64,000 nucleotides of DNA from the NCBI GenBank assembly GCA_963989385.1, contig OZ022502.1, positions 47,423,454 to 47,487,453 of the forward strand, given 5' to 3'. The DNA is from Ctena decussata. Lineage: Eukaryota > Mollusca > Bivalvia > Lucinida > Lucinidae. Below, in pieces: positions 34,741-46,800 of this stretch (the stretch's first letter is position 1; the number at the start of each line of letters is the position of its first letter). Position numbers and translations under genes: made by a program. The notes beneath the pieces are model-generated. The model ran no database searches and was not told where the DNA came from. It was given only the letters and a program-made list of their open reading frames with translations.

Positions 34741-36369
34741 ATGCCCCCGCCATATGCCTCACTAGATGAGTAATGTCTTAAGAGGTATTTGTGTGAAATT
34801 ATATCAAAATCTGTCAATAATAAAGGAGCTTCAGGGATGACAATTTTTTTTTTTAAAAAAGCAGCTGTGACCTTGACCTTGGCTCTGCAACCCTGAAAGG
34901 TGAACATGTCTAAGATATTGTCATACTTAATATTTGTGTGAAGTTATATCAAAATCAGTTAACAAATAAAGGTACTAGAACCTTGACAATGTTTTACATG
35001 TACCTATAATAGCATCTGTGACCTTGACCTTGAACCGACAATGCTGAAACGTAAATTTGTCCCAGATATAGCCATGCTAAATATTTGTGTAAAGTTATGT
35101 CAAAATCATTCCAGAGGGATGAAAACGTATTTTCTAAAAATAGCAACCGTGACTTGACCTTGACCCTAAAATTCTGGATCGCGAAGTTTTCCAAGATATT
35201 GTCACACTAAACATTTGGGTGACGTTACATCAAAATCTGTCAATAAATAAAGGGGCTAGAGGGATGATAAAGATCTTTCTAAAATTAGCACCTGTGACCT
35301 TGATCTTGAACCTGCAGTGCTGAAATGGTAATTTATTCAAGATATTGTCATACTTAACATTTGTGTAATTTTATATCAAAATCGATCCATAAATAAAAGC
35401 GCTAGAGCGATGCCCATGTTTTCGGAAAATAGCAACTGTGACCTTGACCTTAAATCTTCCAACCTGAAACGCAAACTTGTTTGAAGTATTGTCATACTCA
35501 ATATAGCTGTGACCTTATATCAAAATCAGTTCATAAATGAGGCCGCTAGAGCCACAACAAAAGGTGAGCTTGTATATAAGCCACTGAAATATGGTCAAAA
35601 TATGTATGTTATTCAAGGGGACATAATTCTGCAATAAAGACCTGAATCAAAGTTTTGTTTCCTTTATACACATGTTCAATGCATGTCTGAACTCTGCTGC
35701 AAGTTTCAACTCCCTGCATTTAATACTGTAGGAGGAGTTGCGGAGACAAGAACAGTACTACAAGTGTAAAATATGGTCAAAATATTTATGTTATTCAAGG
35801 GGACATAATTCTGCAATTAAGACCTGAATCAAAGTTCTGATTCCTTTATGCACATGTTCAATGCATGTCTGAACTGTGTTACAAGTTTCAACTCCCTGCA
35901 TCAAATATTGTAGGAGGAGTTGCGGAGACAAGAACAGTACTACAAAGTGTGACGGACGTACGTACGTACGGACGGTGACCTTGACCTTAAATCTTCCAAC
36001 CTGAAACGCAAACTTGTTCGAAGTATTGTCATAACTCAATATAGCTGTGACCTTATATCAAAATCAGTTCATAAATGAGGCCGCTAGAGCCACAACAAAA
36101 GGTGAGCTTGTATATAAGCCACTGAAATATGGTCAAAATATGTATGTTATTCAAGGGGACATAATTCTGCAATAAAGACCTAAATCAAAGTTCTGTTTCC
36201 TTTATGCACATGTTCAATGCATGTCTGAACTGTGCTGCAAGTTTCAACTCCCTGCATCTAATACTGTAGGAGGAGTTGCGGAGACAAGAACAGTACTACC
36301 AAGTGTGACGGACGTACGTACGGACAAGGGCAAAACTATATGCCCTTCCCCACTTCGTGGCGGGGGCAT
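34741..36369 (+). mobile_element. Helentron/pearl-like element with doubled tail
   Basis: ATGCCCCCGCCA (34741-34752) and TGGCGGGGGCAT (36358-36369) are perfect 12-bp subterminal inverted repeats. The right one also forms a hairpin with tgcccttccccac just before it. The core has five to six ~145-bp units, each starting tgtgaccttgacctt or a variant, homologous to the core of 1257-3522 on the other strand. A tail segment (atttatgttattcaagggga onwards) occurs three times. An internal gacggacgtacgtacg run at 35948-35974 is followed directly by another core unit, so two tails lie in tandem. Confidence 0.78.
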
Positions 36370-36438
36370 AAAAAAACGAATTTGCTCCTGTTTTTTTTTT
36401 TTTTTTTTAAGTTTTGTTGTCCGGTGTGCCAAACAATA
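36370..36438. other. short spacer
   Basis: Between two elements; includes a T-run (36390-36408) and the left ATA target duplication (36436-36438) of the next element. Confidence 0.5.
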
Positions 36439-39400
36439 TAGGCCATGAGCCAGAAATGGTTTACCTCCCCCCCAGGGGGAATTTTGTAGACCATACTTTT
36501 CTTAAAGCCCAGCATCTAAGAAGTATTTTGCAGCATGTTAGCCCTCTGGCGAATGGGGCGTTAAGCTGTAACAGCCTGTTACAAACGTTACCCATTAAAA
36601 AAATAAACATAAAATAAAAATAATAAAAAAATATAAAAAAATAGAAATCACTTTCCTATGTTTAAAGTTATAGTGGAATCTAATAGAACTATCCAGTAGC
36701 TAAAAGTTATGATGTTTGACAGGTCACTTTAGCTCACATGGTGTCATATACGTGACATTTGTCTTTACACTCCATTAAAATTGTTATTTCTATCCAAAAT
36801 ACTTTCTTTTTGTAAGTTACTCCTTTATTATTAGACCATATCTTTGTTACTGTATTAAAGACAATTTATTGATCTTTTCAGATCTGCAAAAATTATTATC
36901 CTATCTTGTATACTTTGGGAGAAATAGGATGTTTAACACAGTACCCCCTTATAAATGTTCCATATTACAATTATCACTTTCTGTATAATTCAAGTGCTTG
37001 AACTACTCTGTATGAATTAAAAAACAACAGGAAAAGGTAATATTGAATATGCCAGCCTATCTAAACAGCACGGAACAGTTCCACAATATTTTGAACGCAT
37101 TTTAGTCGGCCATAATGATCGATTATATACGTTACCGAGGGCTATTTTGTTAAACTCACATAATTTGATGATAGAATCATTTTAGTTTCGTTGGTAGCAG
37201 TTTCTTCATGAAAGAATCTTTAAATATAAAAGAAAAAATGCATTCTGGTTTATTTTCTATGATAAGTCATTACTAGAAGTAACGTAAATAACATTAACAT
37301 TTAAAATATTTCATTATAATACTTTAAATCAGGTTTTTTCCCACTGTCACATAAAAAACAATAACATATATAAGTCTGGGTGTTCTTATGATATACTGTG
37401 TACTTGGACCTAGCAACACTTCTCTCAGTTATTACTCTTAGGGATTCATGAGGTGTGTTTTATACGTGATTAAAACCAGTATACTACAAATTGTAATGTT
37501 AAGGGCATAGATATATTCTGCACACGTAAAACGTTTTTTTTGCTGGCAACTTTGTTATTATATCAAAGATAAAAGTATTTCATAATGGCGTTGCCCAGTT
37601 TGTTTCTTTTACAATTTGTACATTTGAGTTCTAAAGACAGTAACATACGTGAAATTTTGTTATATACAACTTAAAAAAAATAAACAAAATACCACACCGG
37701 AAAAGATAAAAAAAGATAAAGCCGCAGCTAAGCCAGCATAGATTTTGCATATAGGGCTCGAATAAAATGATATACAATCAGTATCATAACATTAAAAGCT
37801 AAGCGCTTTTGACGTGCTTAGTATAAAATTATAAAATAATCAGTAATTAACAATGCTAATGTAGTACCACCTTGTTTACTGACAGGATTTGGTATAGTTT
37901 TTACGTGCACACTGAAAAAACTATAAAGCAGAACAGTAAACCTTAAGCCAGATACAGTTCTGCGTCAAAGCTAATGTAGATATTTGCTGGCAGCGTATTC
38001 TTACTGTTGTAAGACTATCGTATATTTTACGTTACCAAGGGAAACAACATTGCCGAGTTACAGTTAAGAAACAAACTTTTGAAAATAATTAATGGTAGTG
38101 ACAATACATTGCTTTATTTGGCTTGTTTATGTATTTAACAATAATGTGTCAACCAGGAGTTTGGGAGAATAGTACCAGAAACATTTAATGCAGAAAAGAG
38201 ACACTGGCAGTTTACTAGCATACTGTAGCAATATATTAATGCTATGTTTAAGATGATCTATATTTCTATGCTTTTGTTTCTTTCTTTTTAAAGTCTAAAT
38301 ACTTTCGATAATCTCTTAAAGAATCTAAATTCATTCAACCATCTATTAAAGCATCTATTCACCAAAGAACATAAAGATACGTTTAGTTGGACAAAAATGT
38401 TTCAGGGACAGTGTTCCAGTAGCTCTGCACACATTATGAAATGGCAAATGAAAATGACAGAATATATTAATGTTAGTCCTCGCTGTTCAGATATCTATGA
38501 GCAAATCTTAGTTGTTCTCCTTCAGAATGTATTCGCCTATACTGTAGTTATGCTTTGCATCATAATATTGAGAAAAAAAAAGAAAAGAAAGGCGGAACAA
38601 GTAACGTATACAACGTATTCATTACGAGTTTATGGATTCTTCATTTCCGATATCCTAAACTAGCAAAACAGTATTTCTAAAGAGCAAATAATCAAACAAT
38701 AGAAATAGTGCATACCTATACATGCCAAGGAAGGGTTAACCTAAATAACTTACTGCATTTGATCTCTGTGACCTTGTATTACCATATTGTTTACTTTTTA
38801 GCAATAAATATGGTTGAAAACGACTTATTTATGACATCTTACTCTTTATCTTAACATCTTGGTCCAAATTTATTAAATACTGTTAGGGAATACAGCATTT
38901 TGGCAATATCCAAACAACAATATTAGTTGCTTACATATTGAAAAATTGTCTGACAGAAATTTGTATTTCGTAACACCTTTAGTCCGTGATAGTAACAACA
39001 AGTGGGAATAAAACCATGGGGTTTGCAAAATTACCTGACCAGTAAAATATTTGTAACAACATAATGAAAAATAGAACTCCTGAACAAGCTGATGACAGAA
39101 TGATGTATGCGTTATAAAGTATGTCACTTTCTATCAGCCTTAAATTTTCACATTGTTAATAGTTTGTAATGTATTTGATGGCCGGGAGCTGCATAAACAG
39201 ATCATGTAGATCACAAATTAATATGTAAGTTATGATCACGGCAGCCACACATATTTGCTAATCTATGTAAAGCAGTTACTGTGCAAAGAGGCTTGTGGCT
39301 GACAATTCGACTGACAGCATAGAAAAATGGTGTTTATCCCTGTTGAGAGAATTGGTACTGCTTTTGATTGCCTCGGCTGGCAGTCACAGTTGCATTTTTG

Positions 39401-40623
39401 TATGTAGGGTAATTGAATGGCTCAGCCAACAGCACAGGTCGCGAAATTGGTTTTATCCCCATCATGACGAGAACCTAAATATTAATCAGTTACAGCATAT
39501 ATCAACTCTTATTTATTTAACTCTATGCATAAAATTAAAAAATAATCATCTTTATGAAGTCATTTTAAGTGAAACTGAATTGAAGGCAAGGTCGAAATGA
39601 TTCAGCTATAACGATCTATTTGGGTCTTGCTGAGTTTTTGTGTATTTCAAAGAGCTAAATTGCCATCTGACTACCAGTGGTAAGCTAATACTACAGCAAT
39701 GAATAATTCATATTGCCCGGGAACTTAATTTTTGATAACAGATGACTCACAAATCTTATCCCCTGACATATTACAATTATGTAACGTAACATTACTGTTA
39801 GATTGATTTTAAATATACACTATCCAATGATTTTTTTTATAGTTTGAGGTCATATAAAACAGGCGTTTCTTCATGTTTACATATACAACAGTGTCTACTT
39901 AAGACATAATATAGATAATATTAAAAATGAAATGCAGCTGATGTTGGCTTTCTTAGCTTTCCTCGTGATTTTGTAGGTTAAATTCTTCAAAAATAAGTTT
40001 CTGTCCACATTTAATATATCTGCTGCTAACTGCTGCCTAACTTATCTGACCTGTGCATGAATAAAAGAAGATTGATGGAGCACGTATAAACTGCAGTCCA
40101 CCAATTCAGAGATTTAGTCTGGTTGTTTTTTCCGAATTTTTGTTGTGGTTATATACGTTACATATTTATCTTGACTGCTGATGAGTTTTGTAAGACTTCA
40201 GTTTGTTTGTTTTTTATACTAGACTATTGGTTATTCATTCTTACAATTTTCTCCTTATATAACATGTATTTAGACACTGAATGGGAAAAACGTCAAATAC
40301 AACGTAAACTACGTTATACGGGTTAGTCAACTTATCGTTGACAATGTCAATTACCTTGAAACAGCGATTTATGTACTAGCAGACAAAACCCAACATTATT
40401 TAGGGAGAATACTAACATTTGTATACCAATGTGTATTTTCTATTATAACGTGAATATGGAAATTTGGGTAGTGTAAGTAACGTTGACGTTATACGTTAAC
40501 GCCCCAACGTACAGAAGGCTAACATGTGTCATTTTGTTTCGTATATAATGTAGTTTCAGAAAATCATAGTGTCCAAAATTCCCCCTGGGGGGGGAGGGGG
40601 GTCTATGGTCAGCTCAAGGTCTA
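36439..40623 (+). mobile_element. 4.2-kb TIR element, copy A
   Basis: It starts TAGGCCATGAGCC and ends GGCTCA-like agctcaaggtcta. The ~60-bp imperfect inverted ends share tagrccntgagc and CCCCCCAGGGGGAATTTTG. ATA lies directly outside both ends (36436-36438, 40624-40626). 57374-61672 is a second copy in the same orientation, about 85-90% identical. No reading frame exceeds about 100 codons and none resembles a transposase. The plus frame at 39295-39600 is interrupted in copy B. The minus frame at 38873-39127 is open in shortened form in copy B. Superfamily unknown. Confidence 0.85.
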
Positions 40624-40626
40624 ATA

Positions 40627-41268
40627 AATAAAAACAATTGCTGCCTTTTAACAACAAACGGCGGAAAATTATGTTGTGTATTCATACATCTTAAACCTAA
40701 TTATTATGTGTTAAAATATGCTAAAACAGACTGCTGTATGTTATTACCACAATGAGCTGAAAAAAAAAATGCCAGCTTGTCTGTCATCCTTTTATATTTA
40801 TTGTCTGACAAACTGCAGATAATTTTACACAAAAATACCAAAATTAAGAATATAACTTATAATTTTTAATTGAATAAATATTATGAAACATTACAAAGCT
40901 TCAGAGAAAGTTAGATTTTTAGCTTAATTTTGAGATAAGTTCCATTTTTCTCATAAAAACTTTGTTGTGATCACTCATTAGAGCCGTCTGGGCGAGACGG
41001 TTCTAAAGAAGAGAGACAAACCAACCTTTTACTGAAGAATACAGAAAACTATCACTTAAATTATCTTTAAATTTTCCCTGTTTCCCCTTCGTTTTTCGAG
41101 AAATTTTATTCAGATTAAAAGTACAAGTAGATTGCAGCATCATTCAGCGGATCTTGTAATATAATTGCCAAAAATGGAGACATCCTGGCTATGTCTTATC
41201 ATTATTTTTCATTAAACAATCCGCAACATACAAACCAGCTGTGATCCCGCAGCCGAATATATACTCAG
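40627..41268. other. non-coding; re-entry into the second duplication copy
   Basis: It includes a short palindrome AGAGCCGTCTgggcgAGACGGTTCT (about 40980-41005). From about 41100 the sequence matches 29250-29370 (aaagtacaagtngattncagc, gagacatcc.., ccgccgaa-like words). Confidence 0.5.
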
Positions 41269-41270
41269 TA

Positions 41271-42455
41271 CATTTAAAAACGCAACACTTAGTTTTTCGG
41301 AAATATCTTTTTGAATTTTTAAGACATATATTTGAAACGCAGGAGATATTTAGACTTACATATTTTCTGTCATTTTGCTAAATTTTGTTGCATTTTATTG
41401 TGTATTCCATTAAGTTTACGACCATCGTGGAGTGTTACCCCTAAAATTAAAATTCACAAGATCAAATCGTAACGCATGGGCCTTGCTGCGTCACATTCAC
41501 TGATGTTTTATTCATCAAATGCTGTGGAATTTTGTTCTATTTCTGGATTAAACCTTAACCATACCCTTTGCAATATCTGAAGAAGATTCAGTGTACCCTA
41601 AAACGCTATGTTTCTGTTCATCTGACACTTGTCATTTTGATTACCAATCAAATGGCAAAACAAGTCATTCTGGCATACTGATGTAATTTTGGAGTGAGAA
41701 GGAGAAAGTGACGTAAGTTATGTGTAAGATTGTTTACAGTCTTTCTCTTCAAAACGTTTAACGCCTATATTGCAATCTTATACCGTCCGTAAAAAGAAAT
41801 GCATCACAAGTTTTGGACAAAAAGCACAAAAGTTTAAAACTCCTAAAACTTTTCATTTCTGCAAATTTCTTTCCGCTTACCAGAGAAACGTTTGCATGAG
41901 TCCCAAATGTCTGCTAGACAGCATCAGCGTGTCGAAAGCATCTGTGTCGTAATAAATGACAATGACTGATCTGTCTTGTCTATTGACACATTCTCATGAC
42001 TGAACCGGTTTTTATTTGTCTTTAAGGGTATTGGTCAGTAGAAAGGGCACCTAGTGTCTAAAAAATGTGGTCATATGGCATCTTAACCATCCCAATGGCT
42101 CTAAGTTTGAGACGTTATGAACTGGCAATCTGGAGGCGATTTTTTTAAAGTGTTAATCATGACAAAAAATTGTTTGTTGCAATTTGTTTGTTATTTGTTG
42201 TTTTTCTTTAATGCTGATCCACGGACTATCCAGTAGCGTTGACCAAATGTTTTTAAGTGTTTAAATGATACGCGCACGAGCAAATCTTGATTTTCATATC
42301 TGAGTGACTACCCACTGCACTATGAGTACATGTGAGGATATTTTATGCCAAAACATTAAGATACAGTTGCCTGACATATATTTACATGCTATTTTTGGTC
42401 AAAATATTATCCATTAAGCAAAAATGTAAAACCAAAATTGTTGCGTTTTTAAATG
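41271..42455. mobile_element. 1185-bp TA-flanked TIR element
   Basis: CATTTAAAAACGCAACA at the left and TGTTGCGTTTTTAAATG at the right are perfect 17-bp inverted repeats, each directly flanked by TA. The surrounding sequence is continuous in the paralogous stretch 29220-29640, which lacks the element. Size, TIRs and TA site suit the Tc1/mariner group. Only a 60-codon frame is found and no DDE/D motif is recognised. Confidence 0.85.
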
Positions 42456-42773
42456 TACTAAGTATATAATAACAGTCCTACTTTCGAAATCTCTAACACA
42501 TTATCACAGAGTGCTTAATGGCCATAACCAATACAACACAATCTCTGTATGCACATCCGTAGAACACTTTGTGAAAACGGCATACTTCGAGCGCACATTA
42601 TATTTCTATAATTTTTGTTTTAATTGTGGTGAATACAGAATCGCAGCTGCAACGCAATGAGAGGTGGAAGACAGAGCTCCATCTTTTTCGTCATGACTAT
42701 CAATGCAGTGGTACTTCATAATGCTAATAGCCTTGTTAGGGACATGCCACAACAAGCAAATTCGGTAAATTTA
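42456..42773 (+). repeat. segmental duplication, second copy (last part)
   Basis: Matches 29375-29640: acacaatcnctgtatgcac, gtgatgaatncagaatcgca, cgtcatgactatnaatnca and gtggt.tt. It ends shortly before the next element. Confidence 0.72.
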
Positions 42774-43855
42774 TATCCTCCGCCGAAGTGGCCCTGATTT
42801 GTTTATGATTTATTTTAACTTACATAAAATTTTCTTCACTGGTTACTAAGTTACCGCTGAACTTGTGGAGTGTAAATAAAATCAAGGGCAAGCGGCGCAT
42901 AAGCTAAAGCTGTTCTTAAACACTTGTCACAGCATCACCGCACTATGATGATACATTTTTAAGTCAGTTTCCAGAAATTTTGTTCACCGATAACTTAGTT
43001 ATGGCTAATTTGTGGATTTTAAATCCATTCAGGGGCATTAAATCATGCACTACTGATTATGACAAAACTCAATGTGCCCTGCTGTGTCATGATAATTCAT
43101 GATTATTTTGAGTTTCATGAAATAACATTCATTGGTTACTTAGTTATCACTCAATTCGTTGATTTTAAATCAATTCAAGGGCAATTACTTATTGCTTACT
43201 GAAGCAATTCCGACAAAACATAAGATGCACCAATGTGATATCGGGATACATATGTAGTATAAGTTTCATGGAATTCTATTCATTGATTACTTAGTTATGG
43301 CTGAATTTGTCAACCATAGATAGATTCAAGAACTCATGCACTAATGCCGCCCTTCTGAGCAAATTTTATGTGCATAACCGCGTTATGGTAATACATATTC
43401 ATTTGAAGGTTCATGAATTTTTTTGATAATTGGTTACTTAGTTATGACTCATTGTATTAATTTTAAATCCACTGAAGGGCAATAACTCATGCATTACTGA
43501 TGCCCTTCTGACGAAACTTTATGTGCATAACCGTGTTATGGTGATACATATTCACTTGAAGTTTCATGAAGTTTTGATGATCGGTTACTTAGTTATGACT
43601 CATTTTATTAATTTTAAGTCCATTAAAGGGCAATAACTCATGGACTACTGAAGCCAGTCTGATGAAACTTACCATGCATCAGCGCGTTATAGTGATATAT
43701 ACTTATTGTAAGTCTCATGAAATTCCGTTTAGTGGTTACTTAGTTATGGCTCCGGACGGACGGACGGAAGGACGGACGGATGGATGGAAAGACGGACGGA
43801 CAGACGGACGGACGGACATGGAGTAATTTATATCCCTCCGCCTTTGGCGGGAGAT
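42774..43855 (+). mobile_element. Helentron/pearl-like element with ~150-bp monomers
   Basis: tatcctccgccga at the left is mirrored by a terminal hairpin at 43831-43855 (TATCCCTCCGCC ttt GGCGGGAGATA). Six ~150-bp units are marked by ggttacttagttatg near 42990, 43133, 43283, 43432, 43584 and 43735. An (ACGG)n microsatellite with GATGG variants lies at 43751-43818. Non-coding. Confidence 0.78.
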
Positions 43856-44242
43856 AATTAAGGTACAATCAAGCCTGCTGATGTGGTCACCTCTCTTCAG
43901 GGTTACCTGCCTTTAGCAGCCAGCATTTCCGGACCCTTGAACAAGAATACAGTGCACATGAACCTGTGTTAAGGGCTCACCTGTCTTAAGCAGCCAAGTT
44001 TTGGCTTTCCCTTGGGACACCCCTTCAGACAGGTGTAACTGCATTCTATTGTTAATGTTTTTGTCCGTTATTTGTCACAGCACTGTGCAGCACTGTGATC
44101 ATTTATCATAGCATTTATTTTTAAGTGTCTGCTGAAACTTGACTGGCGGCCATGCAAAGGTCTGATACAAAAGCGTGTTCTTTTTGTTTCTTTGGTGTGT
44201 TCCTTGCTTCCAAAGGATCTTCAATCAGAACTAATAATATGT
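43856..44242. other. non-coding
   Basis: Repeat-like words (cacctctcttcagggttacc, ctcacctgtcttaagcagcc) occur twice in related form between 43880 and 44010. No gene recognised. Confidence 0.4.
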
Positions 44243-44488
44243 TGAGCCGCGACACGAGAAAACCAACAAAGTGTTTGTGCGCCCAACGAAGACTCAGACC
44301 AGCCCGGGCGTCCACCCAGTCCGAACAGACTCTTGGCAAAGCGTTTAATGGGGAGCTAAGGGTCTAAACTACCTCCATGCGGACAGTGAAGACTCTGATC
44401 AGAATTGTTTACTGGGCAGATGCCCAGGCTGATCTGAGTCTACGCTTGGCGCACAACCACTTTGTTGGTTATCTCGTGTCGCAGGTCA
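44243..44488. mobile_element. TGAGCC palindromic element, copy 6
   Basis: A full-length family copy with a short insertion (attgtttact) in the right arm and an altered right end (gcaggtca). Confidence 0.85.
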
Positions 44489-44831
44489 TATATGCTTAGA
44501 TATATTTCTGTCCTTTTTTCCACATCTATCCAATGCTTGGGAAGTGAGGTTTTATATGGTGCGAACACCGTTACATGTTGTCCTCTTTCTAAACGCGGAT
44601 ATAAACTTCTAACATTTTCACTGAAAGCTACTTGCTCGACCTTACTATCTTCTGAAACAGTCCCAGTTATCTGTATAATGTTTACATTCTCGAACCGCCA
44701 GGTGATCCGAACTTTTATATACAATGCATTAGTAGAACTTTCACAGAAAATGTAACTGAAAACAGAATGTTTAAATCTGTTTTATGATAATGTTTGGCAC
44801 AGTAACATTGATATACAACAAACTATAAATA
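44489..44831. other. non-coding
   Basis: Frames of 94-97 codons are open on both strands but resemble no known protein. Confidence 0.3.
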
Positions 44832-44906
44832 GCTTTCGAGACATCGAGTTCGTCAACGCTAGGTCAGCAGGCCAGCGCTTAACCCGCTGAGCTACCGGAG
44901 CTCCTC
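44832..44906 (-). repeat. tRNA-derived SINE head (relic)
   Basis: On the minus strand the sequence reads ggagctccGGTAGCTCAGCG and GGTTAAGCGCTGG. This is a good Pol III A-box of tRNA type. The expected B-box (GGTTCGAATCC-like) is degenerate and the acceptor stem does not close. A decayed tRNA-derived SINE is more likely than a tRNA gene. Confidence 0.55.
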
Positions 44907-45069
44907 TAAGTCGACTTAGCCGGCTGATAATCCTGTGAGATTTCTTTTCGATGCAGCTATCAGACTGTTCGTCTGTGTCAATGAAAACTGAACGTACCGT
45001 AAAACTTCTGACTGTTTCGACACCAAAATGACACTAAAGTTTTCCTAACTAAGAAATGCAGAAGTTATA

Positions 45070-45600
45070 AAAACACTAAAGACCTCTACCAGACAGTTTG
45101 TTTAGACCTAACTGTCCCAGAATTTAGATTTATATTCATTAGCAGCCATTCTTTTCCTAAAATATAACACCCGTACTGTACCCTAGATCTTTTATAATTA
45201 TTCTCAATATAAAGTGAAGAATAATGATAAATAAACAGATACTAATTAGGATTGTGCAGTAGCAAATCTTTTCTATGAGGAAAGATTCCTGATTACCCTA
45301 AACTGCCGGTAATTGCAGCTATTTTTCTAGCTGAAAAACACTATAGACCTCTACCAGACTGTTTGTTTAGACCTAACTGTCCCAGAATTTAGATTTATAT
45401 TCGTTAGCAGCCATTCTTTTCCAAAAATATAACACCCGTACTGTACCCTAGATCTTCTATTATTATTCTCAATATAAAGTGAAGCATAATGATAAATAAA
45501 CAGATATTAATTAGGATTGTGCAGTAGCAAATCCTTTCTATGAGGAAAGATTCCTAATTACCCTAAACTGTCGGTAATTGCAGCTATTTTTCTAGCGGAA
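45070..45600 (+). repeat. tandem duplication of a ~265-bp unit
   Basis: Unit 1 (about 45070-45334) and unit 2 (about 45335-45599) are nearly identical, from acactanagacctctaccag to gcagctatttttctagc. They differ by a handful of substitutions, so the duplication looks recent. Confidence 0.85.
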
Positions 45601-45965
45601 AATACAAATGGTCTTCAAAACAAATGATGCCGAAATAATAAGATATGTAAAATTATCTTTCCATCTAATTACCTATCACTCTTATTACGTTTCTGTATCT
45701 TGGATATCTTTTCCGCCAATGTCTTATAGTTTTCTTCCGTATCATGTAGTATCAATCTAGAGTATAATTTACCTTAGAGATGATGAAGTGATAATGTACA
45801 TTATCTGTAAATACTCATAATATGCCGCTGTGGTTATGCTAAATTTAGTAGTTGCTGATACTTATCTACTGATTTTCGTCTTGCGAGAAAATGCTGTTCT
45901 TGAAATAAAAATCTTGTTTTCTATGAGGAACTTCAAGTTAACTTTTGATAAGGGTGAGTAAACAT
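45465..45965 (+). repeat. segment duplicated at 49972-50680
   Basis: Order-preserving matches include aatgataaataaacagatat, atgccgaaatnataag, ctactcataatatgc and ttgctgatacttatct. Identity is moderate with several indels. No gene recognised in either copy. Confidence 0.65.
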
Positions 45966-46035
45966 TGTGTGTAAGGAATAATATATCAATTTTGATGTCT
46001 GGTCATCCTGCTGATTTAGGCTTGACAGATTTTAT

Positions 46036-46427
46036 GTAAATGACACCTTTCAGACCGCTGCGATGCTCCACTTAAGGACCCACATATTTCTCCTGCAGCG
46101 TCGGAGGATTTACATTAAAATTTTAAAGGAATGTTAGATGTCGGTGCTAAAGGGTCTCAAAGCCCCGTCTCGTCTAATATTGTTATTGTCCTTGAAAAAA
46201 GGTCCCCCCATGTTTGCAGAGACTTTTGAAAGCTAATCAATACCACGATTAGAACCCAGGGATAAACACTTTTCGAAGCCAGATAGTCGTTCTGGCTATT
46301 ACCGGCTGGATATCAAAGAAACTGACAAATATAAGACTACCCCTTCGGCTGATCCATTAGTATTTTTATGAGTGCAATAGAATGCCGTTTGGGATAACTA
46401 ACGCTCCAGTAATGGTTCAGCACCTGA
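46036..46427 (+). pseudogene. Ty3/gypsy-type retroelement reverse transcriptase fragment
   Basis: Recognisable blocks, spread over more than one frame, are PFRPLR, LKEC/MLDVGA-like, SSNIVIV-like, HFSKPD, SGYYRLDIKETDKYKT and finally RMPFGITNAP. Their order is that of the Ty3/gypsy reverse transcriptase up to just before its catalytic YxDD, which is absent. Frameshifts and stops break the frame. At about 46428 the similarity stops at a tgattgattgg sequence. An old, defective retroelement piece. Confidence 0.8.
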
Positions 46428-46800
46428 ATTGATTGATTGGTTTATTTTGATATCACAGATCAGCATTACATGATAAAACAATGGGATATTAAATATACAT
46501 GTAAAACATACACATATATAATATCTCACATTTGAATGTACCATGGCTTGCCAATCAATACCAAGTATAACACAAAAAAGAGAAAGTGATTTCTCTTATT
46601 TCCATTGTGGTCCTTATGGATTGATTGCAAGTCACAGTGAGGCACAAAAGCATTAAATGGTAGACCTTTGAAACCTAAAACTGACCATTAAGATACAAGG
46701 AAAGAACGTTAAAACATTGAATATATACGTTAGAGACCATTAATAATGCAATAAGATCAAGTCTAATACACGTTAAATGTTTATACTATTAGATCTAAAA
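46428..46800 (-). repeat. probable retroposon 3' tail
   Basis: The junction word attgattgattggtttatt reads on the minus strand as a (CAAT)n-type tail, as found at LINE or SINE 3' ends. The tail is fused to the gypsy fragment. The body (46450-46800) shows no recognised protein. Confidence 0.4.

Noticed and set aside
39295..39600. 101-codon frame in the 4.2-kb element as a transposase
   Set aside because: Too short, no DDE motif, and interrupted by a stop in the second copy of the element.
41271..42455. Intact mariner transposon
   Set aside because: TIRs and TA flanks fit, but no transposase frame or catalytic block could be recognised inside.
44832..44906. tRNA gene on the minus strand
   Set aside because: The A-box is good but the B-box and the stems are decayed; a SINE head is more likely.
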